In this document: one piece after another, positions 1 to 9,507 of the stretch | Numbering within the stretch: position 1 is the first letter of the stretch | Layout of the letters: every line of letters starts with the position of its first letter | DNA from: Sipunculus nudus | Lineage: Eukaryota > Annelida > Sipuncula > Golfingiida > Sipunculidae | DNA length: 64,000 bases | Reading direction: 5' to 3' | Assembly: GCA_026874595.1 (NCBI GenBank) | Contig: CM049310.1 | Span: 16,962,058-17,026,057 of the forward strand | Notes under the pieces: generated by a model | Databases searched by the model: none | The model's input: only the letters and a program-made list of their open reading frames with translations | Told to the model about the DNA's origin: nothing | Position numbers and translations under genes: made by a program

Positions 1-810
1 TAAGTATTTTCATACATGTTTTGTCAAGTCTATCCACCTTAAATTATACACATCATTCACAAATTTCTTCTTTGATCCAATATATGCAGCCTCAGATTTT
101 GCTAGATTTAACTTAAGTGATGAAAAATATTCAAAATGTTTGATAACAGAAAGAACCTTGTCCAATGAATCAGTGTTTTTAACAAATATAGTAGTATCAT
201 CTGCAAACATGCACATTTTCACCACAGTATTTCCAATTTGAATTCCATGAATATTTCTATCATTTCTAATCATTATTGCCAATATTTCTATAGCCATTAT
301 GAACAAATATGGAGCCACAGGGTCTCCCTGCCGGGTTCCTCTATCTAAGTGGAAATAACCAGTTGTATAACCATTGTTTAAAACTGAACTTTGCATATCA
401 TGGTGTAAAATATTGACCCACCTAATAAAATTATTATCAAAACCAAAATATTTCAATGTTGCAAATAAAAAGTCATGTTCTACACTGTCAAAGGCAGCTT
501 CATGGTGTGCTGCAAATATAATTCCAGACTTGGTTTTCCACATCAGTAAAGTGTAAAACCTCCCATATTAGTCTGATAGTTTCTCCTATATATCTCCCTT
601 TGACAAAAGCATACTGATCCGGCTTTATTATATTTGAAAGATGTTTTTCTATTCTCATAACTAAAACTTTACTCAGTATCTGAACATCGACATTAAGTAA
701 ACTGATAGGTATGCTTAAATGCTTTAAATCCTTTCCTGGTTTAGGTATTAGTTTCACAAGTGCTTGTTTCTGATGTCGAACACGTATTGAGAACAGAATG
801 CCCACATCAA
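1..810 (-). pseudogene. L1/Tx1-like LINE reverse transcriptase relic, 5'-truncated
   Basis: This is a fragment of a non-LTR retrotransposon reverse transcriptase, the enzyme that copies LINE RNA into the genome by target-primed reverse transcription. On the minus strand, 805-500 encodes the early palm/fingers (KLIPKPGKDLKHL, then ISLLNVDVQILSKVL, then FVKGRYIGETIRLI). 543-10 continues with AFDSVEHDF (first catalytic Asp), RGTRQGDPVAPYLFIMAIEILA and the FADD box (MFADDTTIFV). The two parts are in different frames, so there is a frameshift near 520-540. A second shift near 15 breaks the line after DLTKH. The wording of the motifs fits the L1/Tx1 group rather than CR1/L2. The 3' part of the element lies beyond the left edge. 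Similarity fades upstream of about 810, suggesting 5' truncation. Dead copy. Confidence 0.88.
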
Positions 811-1042
811 ATTTTAAGTGTTATTTATATGGTTCCTGCTTGATCATTGAAATGTGATTTGTCACAGTTTAACTTTACTCACCTGAATGTATGCGTGTGG
901 TGTCAGTTAGGTTTTTCAAATTCCTTTTTGATCAGAATGTTAAATGTTAATCTAACAGCTGTACTCAACAAACAAAGTAACGGACCATGGAGTCCAATAT
1001 CTATTGATGTGTATAGATTGACTAACAGGTTGGGCGGCATCA
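811..1042. other. Short unannotated gap
   Basis: AT-rich sequence between the LINE relic and the hAT target duplication. Small open frames here are not recognisable and are read as chance. Confidence 0.5.
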
Positions 1043-1306
1043 TAAACAAGCAGGGGCGTCAATATAGGGGGGATGGGGGGTATATATACCCCCCACTTTT
1101 TGGCAAGGGGGAGATGGTCAATGTAATCATCCCCCCCCCCCCGATTTTAAGAGAAAAATATTAAAATATTGCAAATGAAATATATTAATAAATAGAATTA
1201 AATACTTTGGATCTATTTACTAAAAAATGTTATTTCTAAACCTTGCTTAGAATTCACAAAATAACTTATTTTCTAAAACGTTTAATAAATTATTTGAAAT
1301 ATGATA

Positions 1307-1308
<2 letters not shown>

Positions 1309-1369
<61 letters not shown>
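1309..1369. repeat. (TA)n microsatellite
   Basis: An uninterrupted TA run inside the hAT-type element. It probably marks the site where later sequence inserted, because the same position in the 424-bp relative is also a TA/GT-rich tract. Confidence 0.95.
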
Positions 1370-1370
<1 letters not shown>

Positions 1371-1375
1371 CTCTG

Positions 1376-1452
1376 AAGAAAAACAACACTGTTAATTCAA
1401 ACCAGTCTGTTTCACGGGATGCGACCCGATCATCAGGTGAATGTGGTTAGAA
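1376..1452 (-). ncRNA. Decayed hammerhead-like ribozyme segment
   Basis: About 75 bp nearly identical to the hammerhead insertion at 57.34-57.43 kb. On the minus strand it has CTGATGA (1436-1430), the stem II hairpin CGGG/CCCG and GAAA (1413-1410). The base expected to be U16.1 before the cleavage position is G here (plus-strand c1402), and one pair of stem I is lost. This copy is therefore predicted inactive. It sits between (TA)n at 1309-1369 and an (AT)n(GT)n tract at about 1455-1486, inside the hAT-type element. Confidence 0.6.
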
Positions 1453-1453
1453 T

Positions 1454-1486
<33 letters not shown>

Positions 1487-1499
1487 ATAAATTGATCAT

Positions 1500-3140
1500 T
1501 ATTTGTTGTTAAACAGGTAAAGATTTAGATACATTATCAATGGGAATGTGCTGTCTTCGCAACAATCATACATGAAAGGTAGAACTCGGTTAGTTTTAGT
1601 AGGGGATGTGACATCAGGAAAGGCAGTCTTGAGCTGTGGTGTTCCTCAGGGGTCTATACTGGGACCGGTACTATATAATTTGTACACATCCCCTATAGGA
1701 GATATATGTAGGACACATAATGTTAGTTTTATGTATTATGCTGATGACACACAATTATATATGCCATTTTAATCAGGATCACAAATGAGTAGGAATAATG
1801 TTATCAGGAAATTAGAAAACTGTGTTAGGGACATCAGACTCTGGATGAAGACAAAATTGTTAAAACTGAATGATGAAAAAACAGAATGAATTGTTTTTGG
1901 TACACAACAGCAGTTAAATAAAATTCGTGAATTTGCAGTTCCAATAGGTGAAGATAACATCACCGCAAAACCTGTAGTGAGAAATTTAGGATACTATATG
2001 GACTGACCAATGAAACGCAAAGAACATATAAGCAAACTTTGTCGTTCTTCTTACCTGACACTGAAGAATATTAACAAGGTTATACAGTCATTAACAACAG
2101 AAACTATTCAAATTTTAATTCAAGGGTTAGTTTTTATCCGCCTGGATTACTGCAACAGCCTTTTGCTTGGTGCACATGAATGTTTTATAACAAAACTACA
2201 GTTGATTCAGAATATGGCAGCTCGCACAGTGCGTGGCCTTAGAAAGTATGAGAGAATATCTCCAGTGCTTCAAGATCTTCACTTCATCTTCTTAAAATTA
2301 GAGAAAGAATCAGTTATAAGTTCTTGTGCTTATTATCGGCTTCTGTGGCTCAGGGGTAGAGCGCAGGACTCAAAGCCGGGAGATCGTGAGTTCGAACCTC
2401 AGCCGAGGCGGTGAGATTTTTCACGGTCGGCCCCCACCCAGGCTGAGCGCTCAGCAGCCTTAATGGGAAGGTCGTGCCCAACGGCCGTGTTTCACTCACA
2501 AACGAGTGCGCTGTTCGGGGCTCCTCGGTGGTATGATAACCAACCCAGGGCCCGCAGGTGCAGCAGTCACCAGGCCTGGTGTGATACTGCCCTGTCACGT
2601 AGTCCGAAACCGGAATGGAAATCTGCAGATGTACATATAATTAGTAAAGCTAGCATTAAAAAATGGAAGCGGTTACCTCCAACAACAAACAAATTTTAAA
2701 AAAGTTCTGTGCTAGTTTAACAGTGTGTCAGTAGGTCAGCTCCAGTATATTGGCAATTATTTCTTGAATATGAACATAGGAGAGCCTTAAGATCGCAATG
2801 TAATGACAAACTGCCGGTTCCAAAAGCAAATTGGATCAAGTTAGACTATCATCTTTTGCAAAAGTAGGTCCCCGCCTGCGCAATGAATTACCAACATTTG
2901 TGAAGAATAGTCAATCTCTTAATGTTTTTAAATCCAGACTTAAAACATTTTTATTCCGCAAATCATATCATATTGCTTATAGTTGATTGGATCTTAGTTC
3001 AATTTATAATATAATTCATACTATATTTTACTGCTGCACAGCTATGATTTTTAAATATTATGATAATATTTAATGTGTAAAGCGCTTTTGATATGTTATG
3101 TTTTCATTATAAAAAGCGCTATTTAAATAAATTAGTATTA
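1500..3140 (+). pseudogene. CR1/L2-like LINE relic, 5'-truncated, split by a SINE
   Basis: This is a reverse transcriptase fragment in one reading frame from 1548 to about 2330. It contains CGVPQGSILGPVLYNLY and the YADDTQLY catalytic box, then thumb-like sequence (LDYCNSLLLG, LQLIQNMAARTV). Three in-frame stops (1770-1772, about 1887 and about 2004) kill it without any frameshift. A SINE interrupts it at 2333-2701. After the SINE come recognisable C-terminal pieces in shifted frames (APVYWQLFLEYEHRRALRS, then FAKVGPRLRNELPTF and LNVFKSRLKTFLF). The tail at about 3078-3135 has the paired AAAGCGCTTT and AAAAAGCGCTATTTAAAT motifs typical of L2-type LINE 3' ends. The RT wording (GVPQGS, YADDTQ) separates it from the L1/Tx1 relic at 1-810. 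Confidence 0.88.
2333..2701 (+). mobile_element. tRNA-derived SINE, family A, copy 1
   Basis: A SINE of about 370 bp with an internal RNA polymerase III promoter: box A-like TGGCTCAGGGGTAGAGCGC at 2346 and box B GTTCGAACC at 2390-2398. The body carries CAGGCTGAGCGCTCAGCAG, CACAAACGAGTGCGC and CCAGGGCCCGCAGGTGCAG. The 3' end is GGAAGCGGTTACCTCC followed by an A/T-rich tail. Imperfect target duplications flank it (AAGTTCTTGTGCTTA at 2318-2332; AAGTTCTGTGCTA at 2702-2714). It lies in the middle of the CR1/L2-like LINE, so it is younger than that insertion. Related copies are at 16245-16562, 49010-49100 (3' end only) and 62420-62798 (minus). Confidence 0.88.
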
Positions 3141-3165
3141 TATATATACATATATATACATACAC

Positions 3166-3204
<39 letters not shown>
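3139..3204. repeat. (TA)n/(CA) microsatellite
   Basis: A TA-rich tract between the LINE tail and the right arm of the hAT-type element. Confidence 0.9.
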
Positions 3205-3209
<5 letters not shown>

Positions 3210-3329
3210 TCATCCCCCCCCCCCCACCCTGGAAGAAAAATTGACGCCACTGTAAACAAGCCTAAATATGGCTGGGCAGATGAAAGCGGGCTTTCCCACG
3301 GGCCTGGATAATTAATCGCGGGCTATTAT

Positions 3330-3585
3330 CGAAGTCCAAGGTGGGCGACGAGCGTGTCATCTGCTCAACGGGCCGCGGTCGCCACGGGCCAGTGGTCGTG
3401 ATACGGGGGCTCATCTAAAGGTCGGGACCAAAAAAGGTGGTCGTTGATACCGGGATGGTCGTGTTACCAAAGTGTTTCATATGGTAATTTATATTAAACT
3501 ATTCTGGGATCAAGAAAAGTGGTCGTGTTAGCGGGGTTGTCGTGTTAGGGGGGTGGTCGTAATGCGGGAGTTCACTATATATACA
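3330..3585. repeat. GGTCGT-rich degenerate minisatellite
   Basis: The motif TGGTCGTGTTAGCGGGG and its variants recur at least six times (for example near 3391, 3440, 3465, 3520, 3537 and 3554) in direct orientation with irregular spacing. The block is richer in CpG and GC than its flanks. No coding potential is recognised. Confidence 0.6.
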
Positions 3586-4009
3586 TAAATTCTAAACACA
3601 TAAAAAAAATGTCCTGTGAAACAGGGAAAGAAAATTTTTTTTTTTTAAATCCCACCCGATACTGATGTAACTTGAATGGTTCAGTATCTACGGCCGTTCG
3701 GTACTGTATTAATTAGAATTCGTGATTTATATAGCAATATCACTGATAAACGATCATCTTTAATTATCTCTTGCTCGTTAGTGTAAATGATTTATCAAAC
3801 CTGTTATCACTCGTTATATTTATGGTGACAAGGTGGTTTAATGTAATGAATATATTGTATAGTTCGTGGCATTCATAATTAATACACCCCTCCTGTAAAT
3901 GTATAACACATCCCTTCTGGAACAGACTGGCACCTTACAAATTATGTTAAACTCTTTCTCTATGCATGTATGTATATATGTATGTATGTATCTATCTATC
4001 TATATATAT

Positions 4010-4118
4010 ATAAATTGCTCAGGGGAAAATTTCGGGCCGATCTTGGAATCGAACCCATGTCGGTGGCGCACATGTCCGGCGTTCCAACCGCTTCTCTAGT
4101 AAAGCAAGCTTCACTAGC
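4010..4118 (-). mobile_element. tRNA-derived SINE relic, family B, copy 1
   Basis: On the minus strand a tRNA-like head reads AGCTTGCTTTACTAGAGAAG, then CATGTGCGCCACCGACATG, then the box B-like GGGTTCGATTCC (4057-4045). A short tail ends in a TA/TATC-rich tract at 3980-4012. It is very similar to the copies at about 4318-4430 and 45985-46095. It could be taken for a tRNA gene, but the acceptor stem does not close and the copies are flanked by repeat-type sequence. Confidence 0.6.
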
Positions 4119-4430
4119 GAGACAGTTCGGTCCGTTTTTATGTCACCCCGTAACACACCCCTTCTTAAGAGCGTTCTGCTATCAGAACAAGACAATCCTA
4201 GGAGGCACACCTTCGGTGAACTAGGTGGCGGTAATTGGCTTATTACTTCAAATTACCATTCCCCGGGCCACAAAGTATACCGTTACGTTGGACGAGCCCC
4301 CATTTGTTACGAAGACAAATTTTTTCAGGGGGAAATATATATCCCGATAAGGGATTCGAACCCAATTCGGTGGCGCACATGTTCGATAGCCGATTGGCGA
4401 ATCATCTCCAAGACAGGGGAAACATATAAT
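4119..4430 (-). mobile_element. tRNA-derived SINE relic, family B, copy 2
   Basis: Minus-strand tRNA-like head with the box B-like GGGTTCGAATCCC (4363-4351), preceded by CATGTGCGCCACCGAATTG. It shares with copy 1 the sequence after box B (CCCGAT then CCCCCTGA on the minus strand). The stretch 4119-4318 may be the body of this copy or unrelated sequence; I could not set the tail. Confidence 0.5.
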
Positions 4431-7400
4431 AGAGGGCTTAGTCTGAAGTCAAGAAGAAAAGCACGAAGCTCAGGCCACGTGACATCTTTTTTTTTCTTGT
4501 TCTAAGCCACCCTAAGGTCGAGGTTAAGATGTAAAATATACAAAACCGTAGTCACGTGTCCTCAGTATGCCTAAGTGATAATGCAGCACCGAAAGGGTGA
4601 GGCCACGAAATGAAAAGTACAACGGTCTGGTTATGTCTCCTTTGTCCTGAATAGTCACAGAGGTCGAGAGATGAATTAAACAAAGCCTTAGTCACGTAGC
4701 GTCGGTATTTCTGGTTCATCTGGACCGACCCTTGCCGTCACGCTCAGCAAATGGTCCTCGCTTGGTCATTTCAGACCTGGCAGCCCTTCACTGCTACTGA
4801 AGGAAGCCATGTCGGACATTGGCGCAGCAGCCAATGCCATCGCCACGGCCCAGGTGTAATTGACGTTTGCATTCTGATGAGGAGGCAAGGATTTGCCGGC
4901 TCGCTGAATGCCGAGACGGATTGAAGGTATTTGACACATAGTCGAGTCGTGTGTCAAGGCCCGCCACTCATTATCAAATCTTTAGCGGTTGTTGTGTCTG
5001 GAAATCCCAGTGAGTTCTCGCCTTCCGTCTGACTTTTTTTTCGATTTTCCATGAAAATCTGTCCTATTTTATTGATTTATTTGTATAAAAAATCAGTTGT
5101 GTGATTTTGTGTTCCGGTTATGATTACTCATTATATGTAATAAATTTAATTTGAATATCCCGCAGGAACTACAATAAAATCCAATCAACTGACACTTTAA
5201 TAAACATGTGGTATAGGTATTCTCACAAGTCACCATTCCATGCAGATAGCTATGTTGATTGCGGTATGTAGAGATTCTCCATCTTAAGAGAATCTCGGGA
5301 GAATTTACGAGATTCCAAACATTTTGCTTTGATGGTCTAGCGGGGTGCTGGGTATGTGTGTGCGGGGGGGGGGGGGGTAGCTTTGTGGCTTCGACCCGGG
5401 GATTTCCTTCGATTTTTATTGAAAACATTTCCCAAAAATTAATTTTACATTACTTCTTAATTAATATAAGTGTTATATACATTCAAAAGCCTAGAATGTA
5501 TTTGCTTCAAACGTCCTTGATATCCCTGCATGTGATTTCACTGTATTCCATATGTATTTTTGTTTTCGTATTTTGGATACATAATACAATACCGTAGTTC
5601 CCGTGATAATAACAATGCTTTACTTGCCTTTCTAAATCTTAGAATTTTTTTTATATATCAAATGATTTCGCGTTCTTCAGCCATACTTAGGCGCAATTGA
5701 TGTATCGTTTGCGTGTTTTTCAATTCACATGCCGTGAGGTAAAACATAAGAATTTTCAATTACCTAATCAGCGGGATGGTAATCTGAAATTTAAAATAAC
5801 CCGGGCAGTAAAGCTTATTCGATTTAAGGTTGCCCGGGGGGGGGGCAACCTGGAATGATGATAGCCAGAAATACGCCTTAATTTACACTAACAAATAGGC
5901 TTTCTGGTAAACTAAGAATCTAATTAGCTGTTAAAAATAGACAGAGATGAATGAAATCGCGCTTGTTTCGCTTTTTCTAAGCTCACTTTTTTTCTATAAT
6001 TTGATCCCTTTCAATTCCGAAGGAGTCAATGTCAATTTTCGTTTCTGTAATCGGACACTGGAGATAATGTCAAATGAGATATGGCTTTGATCGGTTCAGT
6101 TGAGATCAAAGCCGCCGACAGAATCCTCCACGGTTCTCCTGGTACTCTCCCTTGTTATGGTTATTGATGTGAAAGTTGACAAGGTACAGAAAATTGCATG
6201 GGCCTAACCATTATGTATAATTAACAAATATTGGCACAATACCATATAATCAGATGCGCCGTGTGTCTAGTTAGAGATGGTGCTGTTTGAAGGACCCCCG
6301 TTTCGTCTACACAATGAGATATCTATCAGTCATCGTGTCCCGCATATCAACTGAACTTCTGTCTAATAGAAATTATGCAGTCGATCGTCAAATATACTCA
6401 CATTGTTGACAAAGTCAAGCTGAACAGCGTTACATGAGTCCTTTTATTAATTCCCAATCATTATTTGTACCTGTGTACAATTACTATGTGTACAATACTC
6501 GCAACATCCGCCTGCATTGCGGGAACATTCACGAAAGCCATTTCCGTATTTGATAACACCTGTATTTATATGAGTGAAGGAATATCTATATTCAACAACC
6601 GAGTGGTCACGTGACGGTTATACATGTCGATGACACTGAACATGTTTGGCCTTAGCTGTTTTGATCGGGAATTTTGTTTATTATGAAGTGTGTATGCAAA
6701 ATATCATATCGAAAATCTTTGTCTGTATCTACTTTATTTACACTATAGTTCTGTTTCTTCATATGGTGCCCGTTTAATTTTAGCAATAAAGTGATATACA
6801 TCCCTTCCCTTGAAAACTCCTGTATAAATTATATAAAATCAATCCCTGAGAAAAAAATATCCTATTGTTTACAACACTGATGATTTTCAAGGCACCATGT
6901 CAAATAGGGTTAAAAATGCACTGGTTGTGTAATGGCATAAATATTCAAACAGAATATAGCAATCATTCTTGGGTGAACTGTGCACAACTGTGCACTTATT
7001 ACCATATGTTGGCGATTTGCTCCTGTACCGAAATAACTAAAATTTCCACAGTTATTAGGTATATATTTAGTTGCAACATTATTGGTTGTCGAGATAAACA
7101 CATAAAATTTCAGAGTCAATTCAGAAAACACAGAATTATTTTTCCCCAAGAATTGCGCATAACATCAAATGTTCTGCCTACGTCAGCACTGTAAAGGTGA
7201 CAGAGGCATCTTGTGCAAAAGTATGTCCGTCCTGATATGCTTGTCGTTACAGTGGCGGATCCATGATTTAGAAAAAGAGCGTTGAACCCAGGAGAACTCA
7301 GATTAAACCAACAATAAGTTCGCTTGGTCCGGGAAATGTCAGGTTTAGGCCGCAGTAACTGGTCTACCCTTAAAAGGGTTTCGGAGGCTAAAAAAAGAGA

Positions 7401-8632
7401 GAGAGGGGGGGGGGGGGGGTTTGCATAATTATCATGCTGCAGATATTACTTGTTTTACATTAGGAAATAACTTGTGTAGACATTTCTGACAGATCCACTG
7501 ACGTGTCCACAGCCTTCAGCATCATAATGGTCCTGAATAATGTTGTTATATGAAACTGATATATCATCTGCTGGTGCAAAGGATATTATATAGAAGTGTT
7601 ATAAGTTTATCATGTAAAAGACTTATATGTTGTAGGGATGTGGGCATTGGTAAAGTAGCGACGATATACGGTCATAGATAAAATAAGAAAAAAAAATACT
7701 ACCTGTTTGTGGCGCTGTTGACTGGATGAGGGTGAAGGTAACCGTTAGATACATACGATGGCTTATGAATTACTTGCACATCGTACAGTTTTAGGTTTTA
7801 TATGAGTGGGGTTGGGAATAACAGGAACGACATAACTAGCAGTGGGGACCTTGAAATAGGGACATAAATACAGCGGATCGTCAGCAGCGTAGCTGGGTAT
7901 TATATCGATTTGAAACAATATAGAGCTCACAGACTTCTAAATGGGATCAATCATTTCGTTTATTGGACTGGTCAGCATATCTGACCACAGGACGGGATTT
8001 GTGGGTACACATCTGGCAATGACCGGTCTGATGCCACGTTCGACTTCCACCGGTACCGAACCGAAAGCAAAGCTCCTGTTATTATGATCGGCCTCCGTGC
8101 AAGGAACTGCCGCCCTCCCGACACTGTGGGGTTTGGAACATTTACAGATTAAATATCATTGTTGTCAATTGCAACGTCATCCATATGGTAAGCAATACAT
8201 GTCAATTTTTGGTTTTGATATATTCAAGGCCGAATGCATAAAATTAAAAGTGTTTAAAGTCTCACTAAAACCACACAGTACGTGTCTATAAGGATATTAG
8301 AGCGCACCATTGTGTCTAGACTGAAAAACAGTTCAGCTTGCAGCAGATTCAAATCAGGAAGCCCAGAAAGGTTCCTTAAGAACATCCAAAAGAACATCCA
8401 TTACCGGCATAAGCAAAAAAAAACATGTTCTATTTTATTTAATATATGTTACTTGTGTGAAAGAAAAAACGGGTTAGAACAAATGCTATCCAAAGTGTAT
8501 ATAGCTGTTTACACTTGTTCTGTTTCATGCAAATAAACTGTGAAGCCTTTTTTGTTCGTTTGTGCAGGGTTCCACTGGGTAAAGCTCTTTACTTGTTTGA
8601 GGAAGGACCAGTTTTACCATGTAATTGACCAT
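4431..8632. other. No recognised gene
   Basis: Mostly unique AT-rich DNA. Seen inside it: a moderately GC-rich patch at about 4540-4990 with one exon-like segment (4775-4853), a G run at about 5366, a short perfect inverted repeat around a G run at about 5827-5852 (AGGTTGCCC/GGGCAACCT), a CAGTGGCGGATCCATG sequence at 7250 that looks like one end of a hAT-type MITE, and a poly(G) tract at about 7407. The small open frames match no family I know. Confidence 0.5.
7250..7425. mobile_element. Possible single hAT-type MITE end
   Basis: CAGTGGCGGATCCATGATTT at 7250 resembles the terminal sequence of hAT-type MITEs such as the one at 32307-32489. No matching inverted end or target duplication was found, so only the left end is suggested. 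The stretch closes in a purine-rich run and poly(G). Confidence 0.25.
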
Positions 8633-9507
8633 TGTTACAGGTGTCTCTTTTATTGTGCGCTGTTGACATTCTGTTTCGTGTTAGACTCAAGCCGTGGGCG
8701 TCAATTGTTATGACGTGTAGATGTAATCCGAACTGAGTGAACCCTGGCGTGTAAAGACGCAGCGCTCGTGCTAATCTGGAATTTTCTGGGTGAGCGCGTC
8801 TTGTATTGTTCTTTGGGTGCGTGTGTATTATGTATTGTTGTGTTCTTTGGATTGTTCGTGAAATAGAAGTTTCTAGGCTTTGAGGTGAGAAGCTGTAAAT
8901 TAGGGGCTGTGTTTAGAGCCCAGGGAGATAAGAAAAAAATATTCCGGCGGACACGGAAGAGTGTGAGTCAGTTTGTTGACCTTTCCGATAATTGCAGCAG
9001 TTAAAGATCTTTTTCGAAATTTTGTAACGGATTTTATATATTCTTCAGTTTGCCTTTGGGACTATTACCAGAACTTCACTTTTGGATTACAACAGATTGA
9101 TTTTGGGATTGAATTGGACTATTATTTTCTAAGAAGATTTACGTGAACTGTTCATCAGGATTATATGTTTTAAAGAACTTATTGAGCTGTGACCATGGTG
9201 GTATCCAGAAAAGCCCAGGATCCGGACACTCTGGTACTGTACACTTTATTTATTATACTTTGTAATTGTATTGATTAACTGTTATACTGTTGTTATACTG
9301 TATAATTGATTGATTTAGTGAATTGTAATGTTAGGTTGTTTAAAGAATAATTTATAATTATTTGTTTACAAAAAAACTTCTTCATTCATTTCCCTATACA
9401 TGTCACGCTGCCTATTTTTACAGAATCTGATTTTTATTAATCTACGTTACAAAAATTATGCTCGTCACGACTACGTGATTTGTTATTATTAGGTTTCGTA
9501 ACACTAT
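8629..9507 (+). mobile_element. Solo LTR, copy 1 (871 bp)
   Basis: The LTR runs 8633-9503, from TGTTACAGG to TTTCGTAACA. The flanking 4 bp are CCAT on the left and CTAT on the right, one mismatch from a perfect target duplication. Its 3' half matches the other four family members: ATTGATTTAGTGAATTGTAA, then TTTATAATTATTTGTTTACA with an A run, then CACGCTGCC and TTATTAGGTTTCGTAACA. The 5' half is more diverged, so this may be the oldest member. No retroviral-type coding region lies on either side, so it is a solo LTR left after LTR-LTR recombination or an extreme deletion derivative. Confidence 0.82.

Larger units (their letters stand above)
1043..3260 (+). mobile_element. hAT-type non-autonomous DNA element with nested insertions
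   Basis: The element runs 1051-3252. Its left end is CAGGGGCGTCAATATAGGGG, and its right end, read on the opposite strand, is CAGTGGCGTCAATTTTTC, so the first 12 bases match at 11. An identical 8-bp sequence, TAAACAAG, sits immediately outside both ends (1043-1050 and 3253-3260), which is the target duplication expected of the hAT superfamily. A G-rich stretch follows the left end and a C-rich stretch precedes the right end. The interior is AT-rich and non-coding, with (TA)n tracts at about 1309-1369 and 3139-3204. A LINE, a SINE and a hammerhead-like segment lie inside. Copies at 44116-44539 and about 36285-36562 match the left arm. No transposase is seen. Confidence 0.85.

Noticed and set aside
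4010-4430. Possible tRNA genes
   Set aside because: A and B boxes are visible but the cloverleaf does not close and the same sequence recurs at 46 kb with repeat-type flanks; these are SINE relics.
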